Part shown: in pieces, positions 1-10,804 of the stretch
How positions within the stretch are numbered: the first letter of the stretch is position 1
Layout of the letters: every line of letters starts with the position of its first letter
Assembly: GCA_002633025.1 (NCBI GenBank)
Contig: NMRB01000007.1
Coordinates: 1,125,759 to 1,189,758 of the forward strand
Reading direction: 5' to 3'
Source of the DNA: Notospermus geniculatus
Lineage: Eukaryota > Nemertea > Pilidiophora > Heteronemertea > Lineidae
DNA length: 64,000 bases
Notes under the pieces: generated by a model
What the model saw: the letters and a program-made list of their open reading frames with translations, nothing else
Databases searched by the model: none
Told to the model about the DNA's origin: nothing
Translations under genes and position numbers: made by a program

Positions 1-1156
1 TCGCTGCCACTTCAATATGAAACTTCTATACATCTCACTTGAAACAAAAACGGAAGCACTCATACCGCGAGAAAGACTTTTAGACTTCATTTCGTGTCAT
101 ATGTAAAACACTTGACGTAATTTCTTAATTTCGCGCAGCGATGTAATTTTTGCCGCCATTATGAATTTCTCGTTTGGCGGGATCGTATTTCCCGTACGAT
201 GTTAATGACTTGTATATCTGATATCGTCTCAGAGATGACATGGAGTTGAAGCGTTTCTCGGTGACGAGAGATTACGAAACATTGTCGTTGGCAGCTTCTG
301 GATTAACCCTTCTATTTGGACAATATCTTCACACGAAATGTGGAGTGAAAAGAGACAGAAGTGACATGAGGTTCTTGGCAGGGAGGTGTCCTCTTGTCTG
401 AGGTCCCTCCTATTGAGGCCCTGCTCCTCTGGTAGAAAGGTGTCCTGGCCCCGTATTCATAAAACTACTTAAGTCAAAGTATGACACTTATCCTTTGTTC
501 AACACAAAAGATAAGTATCATACTTAGACTTAAGTAGTTTTATGAATACGGGGCCAGGCCTACGTGGCCTACGCTCTCCAATTGTACTTCTCTGGTAGAG
601 AGGTGTACTGGCCTAGGTCGGCCAATTGAGGCTTGCATCTCTGGTAGAGAGCTGTCCTCCTGCCTGAAATCCCTCCAACTGAAGGCACTGCCCCTCTGGT
701 AGAGAGGTGTCCTCCCGGCCTAGGCCCTCCAATTGAACGCACTGCTTCTGTGGTAGACAGGTGTCCTGGCCTAGCTCCTCCAACCATGCCAACTGAATGC
801 ACTGCTCCTCTTGTAGAGAGCTGCTGTCTTTCTGGCCTAGGTCTTCTAACTGAAAGCGCGGCCCTGTGCCTGTTTCTAGTACAGAATCCTGCATGTTGTC
901 CTGGCAGATGTCCCTCCAAATGGAGCCACTGCTCCCCTGGTAGATACATGTAGGTGTAGAGCTGACCTCCTGGCCTAGGACCTAAAACTGAAGGCACTAC
1001 CCTTGCCTGTTCTAGAGTGGTGTCCCCTGGCCTAGTCCTCTTGGATTAGTCATCGCTTAAAGTAAAATTTGTCCCTTCGTCATGCGACCCCTTCTGATTG
1101 CCCCCATGAAGGGCCGTAATGAAATCACTCCATCTCATCACAAATTCCGTCAGTCG
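1..1156. repeat. Duplicated block, copy 1 (cut by window start)
   Basis: Bases 1-314 are nearly identical to 1225-1538, and 1036-1156 to 2401-2519. Between them are degenerate units built on CTCTGGTAGAGAGGTGTCCTG and CCTCCAATTGAAGGCAC in both copies. A single N follows at 1157. Either a tandem duplication or two unmerged haplotypes; no coding signal seen. Confidence 0.8.
446..556. mobile_element. Hairpin MITE within copy 1
   Basis: The ends are perfect inverted repeats: TGGCCCCGTATTCATAAAAC at the left and its reverse complement at the right, with arms of about 45 bases. It is absent from the second copy of the surrounding block, so it is an insertion difference. A related element lies at 39226-39349. 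Confidence 0.75.
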
Positions 1157-1224
1157 NTCGACTCAAACCTCTATTGATCTTGTTTGAGAACTTAGCCTCT
1201 GCTACGCTTGTAACCAGGCCGTTC

Positions 1225-2519
1225 TCGCTGCCACTTCAATATGAAACTTCTATACATCTCACTTGAAACAAAAACGGAAGCACTCATACCGCGAGAAAGA
1301 CTTTTAGACTTCATTTCGTGTCATATGTAAAACACTTGACGTAATTTCTTAATTTCGCGCAGCGATGTAATTTTTGCCGCCATTATGAATTTCTCGTTTG
1401 GCGGGATCGTATTTCCCGTACGATGTTAATGACTTGTATATCTGATATCGTCTCAGAGATGACATGGAGTTGAAGCGTTTCTCGGTGACGAGAGATTACG
1501 AAACATTGTCGTTGGCAGCTTCTGGATTAACCCTTCTACGGTATTCAGGGGCGGAGACAGAATCATGGGAAAGAGGGGGCACAGCCGGCCCACATCGTGG
1601 AAAACCTCGGTCAAATTTTAACATCTTTTCAAAATTTCGAAATTTCCCAGTCAATTTTTAAGATTTTCCACAAAATAGAGGGGGCACAGGCCGGGTGTGC
1701 TCCCCCCCTGGATCCGTGCCTGGTATTTGGGCAATACCTCCAAACGAAATGTGGAGTGAAAAGAGACAGAAGTGACATGAGGTTCCTGGCAGAGAGGCAA
1801 TGATCTGCCTGAGGTTCCTCCTTTTGAGGAACTTCTCTGATTGAGAGGTGTCCTCTGGCCTAGGCCCTCCAGTTGAAGGCCTGCTCCTCTGGTAGTTGTA
1901 CATTTTGCAGGCACTGCTCCTCTGCTAGAGAGCTGTCCTCCTGGCCTAAGGCCCTCCAATTGAAGGCCTGCACATCTGGTAGACAGGTGTCCTGGCCTAG
2001 GTCCTCCAACTGAAGGCACTGCTCCTACGGTAGAGAGCTGTCTTCCTGGCCTAGGTCTTCTAACTGAAAGCGCGGCCCTGTGCCTGTTTCTAGTACAGAA
2101 TCCTGCATGTTGTCCTGGCAGATGTCCCACCAAATGGAGCCACTGCTCCCCTGGTAGATAGGTGTAGAGCTGACCTCCTGGCCTAGGTTCTCAAACTGAA
2201 GGCACTACCCTTGCCTGTTCCTGGTAGAGCGATGTCCCCCTGGCATGCCTGGCCAAGGTTCCTCCAATCCAACTGAAGGCACTGCCCTCTGCCTGTTCCT
2301 GCTAGGGCAATGTCCTCCAGGCCCAGGTCCTCCAATTGAAGGCACTGTTTTGCCTGTTGATTCATCACGCTGCATCCATTTGACGGCCCTTTCCCATGAG
2401 CCTCTTGGATTAGTCATCGCTTAAAGTAAAATTTGTCCCTTCGTCATGCGACCCCTTCTGATTGCCCCCATGAAGGGCCGTAATGAAGTCACTCCATCTC
2501 ATCACAAATTCCGTCAGTC
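1225..2519. repeat. Duplicated block, copy 2
   Basis: Second copy of the block at 1-1156. It carries an extra insertion at 1539-1723 and more of the degenerate CCTCTGGTAGA / CCAATTGAAGGCACTG units (1790-2380). Six-frame products are low-complexity and I do not call a gene. Confidence 0.8.
1539..1723. mobile_element. Insertion (about 185 bp) present only in copy 2
   Basis: Copy 1 reads straight through TTCTATTTGG, whereas copy 2 is interrupted after TTCTA and resumes at TATTTGG, consistent with a TA target duplication. The insert is AT-rich inside with G-runs and C-runs at its borders. Non-autonomous DNA element likely; family not recognised. Confidence 0.55.
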
Positions 2520-3132
2520 GGCAGAACAAATTGAATTGCAAGTCTCCTCCAAACATATTAGGTCGCCATGACAACCATCTAATCCAATCAGAGCGCAACA
2601 GGGAATGTCCCCAGATTCTCAGCATATCTATTAACTCGTTAATATCTGTCAAACAAACGAGTATTAATTAGGCCAAATAAGATTAATTGATGTGAGGTCA
2701 TACTGGAGTTAATGAAGCCTGGGTTATGTTGCTGAAATTCATTACTGGATGTGGGATTGAGATGTCGTGATGCAGAATATGATGCGTCAAATATGAGTCA
2801 AAATATGCAACAAATGACAAAAAACAAATCTGGAGCCGTCGCCCCAGTTCGTGCTGCTGAAAATTCATGTGTTTGGGGTCACATGTCGTACAATGAATAA
2901 ATGAGAGTTAGAGACACTCAAAAGTTGCGACCAAGAAAACGTGTAGATCATGTCATCTCCACCACCACCACCNCGACCAAGAAAACGTGTAGATCATGTC
3001 ACCTCCACCAACACCCCCTCCCCCTCCCCCATCCCTCAACTGAGATTTCTAATTCTAGCTTCCTAAGTGGGGTTCACCCCTCCCGATCCAAAGACCCCTG
3101 CTCTTTCAAGCAGCAAGACACAAAGTTTTCCA
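2520..3132. other. Non-coding, no gene seen
   Basis: Contains a short CCA microsatellite near 2960-2972 and a single N at 2973, flanked on both sides by the same CGACCAAGAAAACGTGTAG sequence. That pattern looks like an unmerged contig overlap. Confidence 0.6.
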
Positions 3133-3290
3133 GAGTGGCATAGTGTAAAGTTCACGACCTGTCACCATTGATGTCTCAGGTTCATCCCCCAGTCTAGCCC
3201 ACTCTCCGTGTAATAGAGATGGCGCCTCTCTTTGACAGCACAGCCCATCCCGACGACATCATCTTCGGCGACAGATTCTAAAACTATTAA
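3133..3290 (+). mobile_element. tRNA-derived SINE fragment (type B)
   Basis: Starts AGTGGCATAGTG, carries a degenerate B box (CAGGTTCATCCCC) and the shared tail CTCTCTTTGACAGC. Better copies are at 9349-9520 (plus) and 42003-42144 (minus). Confidence 0.55.
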
Positions 3291-3540
3291 GGATTCAAAC
3301 GGCGTACTGGCCAATGAGATTATTCAGGAAGTTAGGCTTGTTAATTCAGTTGCCGTGGCAACTGGAGCAGATTTGTCGCCTGATGAATATCCCAAAAGGT
3401 TGATCATATGAGTTTGGAATACGAGAGCTGCTTGAATTCCTTTGAAGGTCTGGCGAGAGGATTCCTTGGAAAATCCTGTCTCGGAGAAAATGCCCGTCCT
3501 GAGAATGTCAAGAGGTTCTTGACGCTAGCTTCCTCCCTTC

Positions 3541-3732
3541 TCATGTTCCTCACTTGGATGGGGTCTTTTACTTGCCCTTGCAAAGGTACAAGGTACAAGG
3601 CACCACGGCTTACTGTCCCAGGCGACAGACGTGAAAAGCCAGGGATGAAATCCATATGGCCCGGGATTCGAACCCGGGACCTGCTGCTCGCTAAGTGGAC
3701 GTGATAACATAACCACTAGGCTACCAGGGCTC
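3541..3732 (-). mobile_element. tRNA-derived SINE (type A), 3' truncated
   Basis: On the minus strand the head reads GAGCCCTGGTAGCCTAGTGG, then a B box GGTTCGAATCC, then the body ending near CATCCAAGTGAGGAACATGA. The A and B boxes are those of a pol III tRNA-type promoter. The body extends past any tRNA end, so this is a SINE and not a tRNA gene. Confidence 0.85.
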
Positions 3733-3885
3733 TTCAACCGAACACAGTGATGTGGTGGTGGAGGGAGTGAGCAATTGGACCCCTGATTACTTCAGGATGA
3801 TACGACCCCCCATCGTTTCCCTAGAAAACAGTTTTGGTAGGCCTTGCCGTTTTATGTGATGGACTGAGAAAGCTAGGATTGGTAA

Positions 3886-4108
3886 GCCAGCAGCACCCCA
3901 GGCACCATCGCAAGCGATCTTATCGCAAGTGAACAAAATGGGCTGTTGATGCCAGGTGTGCGCTGGCAGCGATCCGTGGAATCTTCTCGCCAGCGATGTT
4001 CGCCCATTGTCAAACAATACCAAAACTGATATCGCCTTGTCTGTGGTGGCTGGTGAGAAGATCGGTGGCGAGTAGATCGCTTGCGGTATTGCCTGGTGTG
4101 CTGCTGGC
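3886..4108. mobile_element. MITE with GCCAGCAGCAC termini
   Basis: Left end GCCAGCAGCACCCCAGGCA and right end, reverse complemented, GCCAGCAGCACACCAGGCAA form terminal inverted repeats extending through GCAAGCGATCT. A related copy sits in KMT2 intron 1 (50884-51314). Confidence 0.75.
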
Positions 4109-4875
4109 TGTAGGGTATCAGACCACATCCTAGTTTTTAAAGGGTTAATCGGCGTAACATAATCAGCCAATCAGCGTTGAAGGCAGAAAAATGCAGGGTC
4201 GACAGGGTCTCCTCACATTCTTTGATACAAGTAATCTCACGGAATAATCCTCGGTATGAATCGCGAGTGTGAAAAGGGCTTCGTCAGGAAGGGAACAAAG
4301 GATCGCAACGACACTCAACGAAAAATCTGAGACGTACATCATCTTGCCTTGAGGTGATACAATTAAGAAACATGATATATACATCTCGGAGAAATATCTC
4401 AATAGTATAAAGATGGCAGGTCTTTTTTCAGAAGGATTCTATCTAACGTAACCTGTTGTTATCCCGTACGTCTTTTTGCCGCTCTTCATTGTTTGGAGGG
4501 GGAGTTCTCGTGTTTCTAGCGACGTAAGACGCTGAAGTGAATAATCTCAAATTAGTTCTACGGAATTTTTTATCTGATGAATTGTGATCTCGTGTAGCGC
4601 AACCAGTGTGAATGGCGGACAAAGCAGTCATCTTGAATCAGCTGCATCCTGGATATTTTTCTACTTCTACGCTGTAAAAATGTAGTAGTAATGCAAGCTG
4701 GGCATTCAAAGGCCCAAGGCCAAGTCTCTCAAGATTCTTTCAGTCGAAGGATTGTTCTTGAATTCTCCCAGAGTTCCTGAATGCCTGCCTTGTTGGTGTC
4801 AGTTTCAATAGCTTTTAAAGTTCAACCCTCGCTGTCCCAGATCTGTGCCATGTGACTGATTGTGTTGTGAGACAA
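4109..4875. other. Non-coding, no feature recognised
   Basis: Mixed-composition sequence with no open frame showing a domain or splice-bounded exon that I recognise. Confidence 0.5.
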
Positions 4876-5110
4876 ATGGAAGGCCTCTGATTGGTTAAAA
4901 TCTGTCTACTCTCTGGCATTGACCAATCAGAATACCTCTTGCATCTAGTTCTGACTAATCAGAACATCTGTGACCACTTCGGTTCTGAGAAAAATCACAT
5001 CAGGAAAGCTTCTGTTGGAAGGCCTCTGATTGGTTAAAATCTGTCTACTCTCTAGAACTGACCAATCAGAATGCCTATTGCATCTCGTTCTGACCAATCA
5101 GAACACCTGT
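4876..5110. repeat. Imperfect tandem duplication rich in CCAAT/ATTGG
   Basis: The stretch GGCCTCTGATTGGTTAAAAT through CTGACCAATCAGAA occurs twice (from about 4879 and about 5022). Together they hold several ATTGG and CCAAT motifs in both orientations. Confidence 0.65.
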
Positions 5111-5510
5111 TGCCTACGTCTTGTGGATTCTTCTCAGCCTGACATGTCTGTACTATATACTCCTGGCGTGATGTATGTAAAATGCTCCAAGTTCTGTGTT
5201 TTGAAATCTCTGAAGGAAGGCCTTGTTGTAAATGTTGTTGACGATGCATATTGTGTACAGATTGGTGCATAAAGTCCCCGCCCCGATATCGTGTAAATAT
5301 ACTTCACCAAATGTTGTCCAAGGCTTGTTTCTATTGCGCATTTTTGGGTAAAAATGGTGTAAATTGGTGTAAAAAGTGTATTGGTCAATTCTTATTGGCG
5401 AGTTTTGTCGGTCTTGGTCTCAGATGAGGTGCGTTCGAATGTAGCGTGCTGTTGAAGAGGCTGCAATGAGGCATCACATGCTAAAACAGAACAGGTCTCT
5501 TCTGCATTAA

Positions 5511-5779
5511 CAGACAACATCTTCTGGCCTCAGTAGATGACATTGTCTAGCCTCAGCAACTGACATCCCTTGCCTCAGCAGACGACATCTTCTGGCCTCA
5601 GCAGACGTCATTTTCTGCCCTCAGCAGACGACATCTTCTGGCCTCAGCAGACGACATCTTCTGACCTCAACAGACGACACACTTCTGCCCTCAGCAGACG
5701 ACAAATTCTAACCTCAGCAGACGACATCTTCTGGTCTCAGCAGACGACAAATTCTAACCTCAGCAGACGACATCTTCTG
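5511..5779 (+). repeat. 23-bp minisatellite array 1
   Basis: About twelve copies of a unit close to CAGCAGACGACATCTTCTGG plus CCT. Variants include ACAAATTCTAAC. The long open frames here are artefacts of the repeat. Confidence 0.9.
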
Positions 5780-6567
5780 CATGAAAAGATGCTCCCCAAA
5801 TCTTGAATGGTAATTGGAGGGAATTTCTGACAACCAACCTTCGTCGCCGATGTTCCTCATTTGAACAGTCCTCATCTTTGACTAGGGCTCGTCCCGTAGC
5901 CAGTTTAATGTATCTAAAATAGATGTTCATGTAAAATAAAAAATATACTTATATATTTAATCACGAGATGTCTATATTTTTGAACAAGTTAATTATCAAT
6001 GTGAATGAATCAGTTCAAAGGATTTTAAACCCTTGTTAAATTTTGCGATCAGAGATGAAATAGAATTTCATTCCTAGTTTTACTAGTTTTGTAGCCCTTC
6101 TGTAGCACCGGGAATAGTGTTCCCTTATTCATAATTACGGCTGTCAGAGTGGGGCAGTGGAAACAGCGGTGCCTGTCACCTATGAGTATTGGGTTCAATA
6201 CCACTCTGACCCATCTGTGGCCAGTCAGGTACACTTGACCTGTATTTCAAATTGTCCCATGATAGAAACGAAGAAAAATTTGATTAAATTCTGTCACATC
6301 TCTGATCGCAAATGTGTCAATTATGCATTTCGTCTTTGGTGTGCCAGGTAAAATAAACCAACTGCTTTATGGGGACAACACCATAACATTTTGGTGAATT
6401 ATGCAACTTATTCAATTTTCGGTATCATAATTCTTATAATTTTCATACAATAGCTTTGAATTATAAATAAAATGAGTTAGTCGCAAGGACATTTTAGTTT
6501 GACTTTTTGTTTTGGTCCGTACAGCCTGTTTCTTGAAGAGAGTGTAGAAACAGACCTGTCTTCTGTA
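5780..6567. other. Non-coding; SINE-B fragment inside
   Basis: AT-rich sequence. At about 6140-6235 a degenerate type B SINE head (GTCAGAGTGGGGCAGTGG, then GGGTTCAATACC) is visible on the plus strand. Nothing else recognised. Confidence 0.5.
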
Positions 6568-7310
6568 TCCTGGCCTCAGCAGACAGCATTTTCTGGCCTC
6601 AGAATACGACATCTGGCCGCAGAATACGACATCTTCTGGCCTCAGAATACAACATCTTTTAGGTTAGAGTATATCATCTTCTGGCCTCAGAATAAAACAT
6701 CTTCTGGCCGCAGAATATGACATCTTCTGGCCTCAGAATACAACATCTTCTGGCCTCAGAATAAAACATCTTCTGGCCGCAGAATATGACATCTTCTGGC
6801 CTCAGAATACAACATCTTCTGGCCTCAGAATAAAACATCTTCTGGCCGCAGAATATGACATCTTCTGGCCTCAGAATACAACATCTTCTGGCCTCAGAAT
6901 AAAACATCTTCTGGCCGCAGAATATGACATCTTCTGGCCTCAGAATACAACATCTTCTGGCCTCAGAATAAAACATCTTCTGGCCGCAGAATATGACATC
7001 TTCTGGCCTCAGAATACAACATCTTCTGGCCTCAGAATACGACATCTGGCCTCAGAATACGACAACTTCTGGCCTCAGAATACATCATCTTCTGGTCTCA
7101 GCAGACAAAATCTTCTGGCCTCAGAATACGACAACTTCTGGCCTTAGAAATGTGACATCTTCTGGCCTCAGCAGACATCTTTTGCTTGGCCTGAGCAGAC
7201 ACCATCTTGCCTGGGCAATCAAAGCAGACGTCTTCTGGCCTCAGCAGACATCTTGTTGCCTATAAAACTGCGAGTATCTTCTGTCCTCGTTGGACGACAC
7301 CTTCTGACCA
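6568..7310 (+). repeat. 23-bp minisatellite array 2 with 69-bp higher-order unit
   Basis: Tandem units near CAGAATACGACATCTTCTGG. From 6706 three variant units (beginning GGCCGCAGAATATG, GGCCTCAGAATACA and GGCCTCAGAATAAA) form a 69-bp block repeated about five times with no visible differences in the first four. Flanking units are more divergent, so the block amplified recently. Confidence 0.92.
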
Positions 7311-8094
7311 AAGCAGAGAATATCTCCACGACAAAACAAACATATTTTATGGCCTCAAAAGGCATCATGTTCTGTCCAATCAGTCGACCCATTCAGCCTA
7401 TTCCATGAGACTGCTTCACTGTACACACACAAACACCATTGAGATGTTTCAAAGTTCTCAGACCAGAAAAATTACCTTGACAAAAAATCGGATCATTTCA
7501 TGCCCTCTTGAGCAGGTTCTTGTCGTTGTTTAGGACGTTATCTAACCTCGCAACATCCTATCAAAATAGGACGGTGCCGACCGTCACATAATGTCAGCAG
7601 CCGAGTGGAAATAACCGTTTCTTTGTGACAAGTGACAGGGAAAATTTATGACCGCTCGGAAGAAAGGAGGGTTTTTCATCCCCTCCTGGCTCCTATAAAA
7701 ATAGGGCACAATTTGGGTTTTTTTTCTTTGGGGGTACCGCCAACGCGGTGGAACATTCCTTGAGGTGCTTCAGGTGAATGTTCATTAGGGTCGAGGTCTC
7801 TAATTAAAATATTTGGGTCATTAGAGATAGATGATAGCGTATTAGACCTGGAAGCTGGGTGGGGTAATGAGTTTGGTTCCTGGGGGGTTCGTCTCTGGTG
7901 TTACTGTCAGGAGATTGTGTCTCTGGACAACAAGAAAGATTTCATCGCTGCTGTAGTGGTGTAGTGCTGGAAACATGGCCGCTTCCCACCTCTGAAAGTA
8001 TGGGTACGAATCCCAAGCCATCTTGTAATTAAGGTCTACGGTCACCTCTCTCTGGACTGTGCTCCACTCTAAGTGTGTTGATAGAGTGGGAGGG
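7311..8094. other. Non-coding, no feature recognised
   Basis: Unique-looking sequence with a T-run near 7719. No exon, RNA gene or repeat could be supported. Confidence 0.5.
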
Positions 8095-8504
8095 GAGCCT
8101 TGATAGCCTAGTGGTTATCACATCTGCTTAGCAAGCAGCAGGTCCCCGGTTCGAATCCATCCCAGGCCATATGGGATTTCATTTCCCCACTCTTCACATC
8201 TGTCGCAGTGGCAGTAAGCCGTGGTGCCTTGTACCTTTCCAAGGACAAGTAAAAGACCTCATCAAGTGAAGATGGGGATTTGGCCTAGTGGTTAAGGCGT
8301 GCTGCCCCTTGGTGCTGGCGACTGATGCCTCATGCGAGGGTCCGTGGGTTCGAATCTGGTAGGAAGCAATGTCTTTCTCCTTAGAAACACGTTTCTATTT
8401 CATATCCAAGTGAGGAACATGAGTAGCTGTAGATGGCCTCTTCCGTACTTACCCGGGCCAATAATGCATGGCTTCGGCCCTGACGGAAAAATCAAATACA
8501 AATC
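8095..8504 (+). mobile_element. Type A SINE split by a second SINE
   Basis: Head GAGCCTTGATAGCCTAGTGG with B box GGTTCGAATCC, body to about 8264, resuming with CCAAGTGAGGAACATGAGTA at about 8405 and ending AAATCAAATACAAATCC. The interruption is another tRNA-derived element. Confidence 0.85.
8265..8406 (+). mobile_element. Second tRNA-derived SINE nested in type A SINE
   Basis: Carries TGGCCTAGTGGTTAAGG (A box) and GGGTTCGAATC (B box) separated by about 45 bases, as in tRNAs with a long variable arm (Leu/Ser-like). A tail piece recurs at 19121-19180. AAGTGA is seen at both edges, a candidate target-site duplication. Confidence 0.65.
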
Positions 8505-9106
8505 CTTGGTTGGGTCTCTTCTTCATGTGATAGAGACGGTGGCTGTCGCTGTTAGCACGGATTTTCTCCCGCCATACGGGTTTTCTCCTGCTGTAATGTT
8601 GTGATGCTCGTTTATGAAGTTTAGCGACATCCAAATTTACCGGTATGCAGAAAAAACTAGCATACCTAGCAAGTGAAATCTCGCATCTCACAAGCTATCA
8701 TGAAAACAGAAGCTATTCTAACCGAACCAGCGCTAACACTACTAAACTGATATATTTTCCAATAAGCCCTTAGCGTACGCTAGCTTATCTAAGCACGCTA
8801 GCTCAGGTTGAAGAGTGATGCTGGTATACATCTAGCTGTATCTACTCGTAACCGTGACTCATCCCCCTTGCATCAATCCAAAATGGGCAATGATGAATTG
8901 CCCGTGTTTATGTTCCTCGTGCGTTCGTTTGCGATATTCCACGCGGGCCGCGAGCGAAGTGTTTTTATGGCGGAGATCATATCTTATTATTGTCGTGGCC
9001 GTCCCGCGACGGTCGTTTGTTTTGTGTATTTTGTATAAATTGCATTTTTGAATCACCGACATCTGGTACAGGAGTCATGACAATACGTCTGTCGTCTGCT
9101 ACAGAA
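8505..9106. other. Non-coding, no gene recognised
   Basis: Begins with a type B SINE tail-like piece (about 8517-8605, GTGATAGAGACGG and TTTTCTCC). Contains alternating GCTAGC/TAGC motifs near 8770-8810. No exon seen. Confidence 0.45.
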
Positions 9107-9332
9107 TTGGCTTCTTGCGTTTTGAGGCTTTGCATATTATGACGTCACGAGCCGCCATGCTGGAGGACACATGCTGCAGAGGCGCAGTGAAATGAGCCGT
9201 GCATGCCCCAATGACGTTACGTCAAACAATGGCGTGGTGCACTTCATGCAAGTCACGTCACGGTCGGCTCACACCTCTGCGCCCTTTGTCCCCCAGAATG
9301 GCCGCCAGGATGACGTCATTGCAAAGCCTCTA
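9107..9332. mobile_element. CpG/CRE-rich MITE
   Basis: Left end ...TTTTGAGGCTTTGCATATTA and right end ...CATTGCAAAGCCTCTATAAT are inverted. The interior holds TGACGTCA-type palindromes. A partial relative begins at about 14543. Confidence 0.6.
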
Positions 9333-9348
9333 TAATAGTGGAACCTCG

Positions 9349-9520
9349 GTGTCAGAGTGGCGCAGTGGGAACAACTGCACCTGTCACTGCTGAAGTTCCA
9401 GGTTCAATCCCCAGTCGGCCATTCTTCATGTGATAGAGAGGGCGACTCTCTTTGACAGCGCAGGTTTTCTCCGGGAACTCTGGTTTCCTCCTGCTGTGCA
9501 TTAATCACACAATATGTGTC
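9349..9520 (+). mobile_element. tRNA-derived SINE (type B), best copy
   Basis: Starts GTCAGAGTGGCGCAGTGGGA (A box), B box GGTTCAATCCC, then body with GTGATAGAGAGGGCGACTCT and TTTCCTCCTGCTGTGCATTA. Family defined by several partial copies in the window. Confidence 0.75.
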
Positions 9521-9722
9521 TATAGAGGTTCTTGACACGACTTGATGCCGCCATATTTGTCGTCAAAATGTCCGGTGACATCACAGCATCAACACACAGA
9601 TCGTGACGTCAGAATGTCATGACGTGATAGTTTTGACGTCGTCACCGGCCATTTGACGGCCAACATGACCGATTCTTTGCAGTCACATGACCGTTGTGAC
9701 ATCAATGAAGAGCCTCTATAGA
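9519..9722. mobile_element. CpG/CRE-rich MITE (second subfamily)
   Basis: Ends CTATAGAGGTTCTTG and AAGAGCCTCTATAG are inverted. The interior has repeated GACGTCA, CATGACG and CACATGAC motifs. Close copy in KMT2 intron 5 at 48437-48670 and a diverged one at 30156-30367. Confidence 0.75.
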
Positions 9723-10340
9723 TCGAATCATGCCGTTTTTGGTGCTTGGCTCGCAACTCAAAATGTTTTCATTCCAAACCTCTCAACTGAGATTCAGTTG
9801 TACACTTGACAACGACCAGGGAACACTGGTAGAAACATCCTGCTAAATAAATCTAGGAAGAGTAACCAAAAAGTTGGATTAGTTAAACCTTTCATAGCGG
9901 ACACTTCACTTAAATCAACACCAAACATTCAGTCTGACATTGGTCGTTGCTATTCACTGAGCCAAACCCCTCATATTGGTAACCCTTTGACTTCCAGAAA
10001 TCATCCCATTCATAAAATTCTAAAGAGCAACCCCCAAAATGTGCATCGTGTGATAAAAAACGTGCCATCGTGTGGAAACCAACGGTGGTCGTCTGCATCT
10101 AATTACGAGTTGTTATTGTTGTGTCCCCCATGACACCAGACAGACCCCAGTCAGGATCATGTTTGCGAAGAGTCTAAACTGGGAATTATCCCATCTTCTC
10201 ATGATTAACAACAGGTTTGAGGGGTCGGAGTGAAAAGAGGCCACAAAGAATGACCCTTTTTGAGGGGAGGATCGTGTTCTCACTGAGGGTACAAGGATTT
10301 GACTTATTTTTCACAAAGCTTCTGGGAAGGTTAGGTTTTT
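9723..10340. other. Non-coding, no feature recognised
   Basis: No exon, RNA gene or repeat that I can support. Confidence 0.5.
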
Positions 10341-10804
10341 TGTTCAACAGAAATTACTTGTTGACCAGGAATTAATTTCTGTTGACCAAGAATTAATTTC
10401 TGTTGACCAAGAATTAATTTCTGTTGAACAAAAATTAATTTCTATTGAACAAAAATTAATTTCTGTTGACCAAGAATTAATTTCTGTTCACCAAGAATTA
10501 ATTTCTGTTGAACAAGAATTAGTTTCCATTGAACAAGAATTAATTTCTGTTGAACACGAATTAGTTTCTGTTGACAAAGAATTTATTTCTGTTGAACCAA
10601 AATTAATTTCTGTTGAACAAGAATTAATTTCTGTTGAACAGGAATTAATTTCTGTTGAACAAGAATTAGTTTCTGTTGACAAAGAATTTATTTCTGTTGA
10701 ACCAAAATTAATTTCTGTTGAACAAGAATTAATTTCTGTTGATCGAAAATTAATTTCTGTTGAAAAAAAATTAAATTTCTGTAGTGTTGGACAAGAATTA
10801 ATTT
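10341..10804 (+). repeat. 21-bp minisatellite
   Basis: About 22 copies of a 21-base unit near TTCTGTTGAACAAGAATTAAT. The unit is a multiple of three, so it leaves a long minus-strand open frame (10488-10970) of periodic Ser-Thr-Glu-Ile-Asn residues; I do not regard that as a gene. Confidence 0.92.

Noticed and set aside
569-997. 142-residue minus-strand frame, also seen at 1651-2133
   Set aside because: Frames run through degenerate GGTAGAGAGG-type repeats; no domain.
3600-3732. tRNA gene
   Set aside because: A and B boxes are present, but the sequence continues into a SINE body shared by six copies and the acceptor stem does not close.
6674-7045. 123-residue minus-strand frame with 23-residue repeats
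   Set aside because: Direct consequence of the 69-bp higher-order DNA repeat.
5511-7310. CRISPR-like appearance of repeats
   Set aside because: No unique spacers of constant length; units abut directly. Animal minisatellite.
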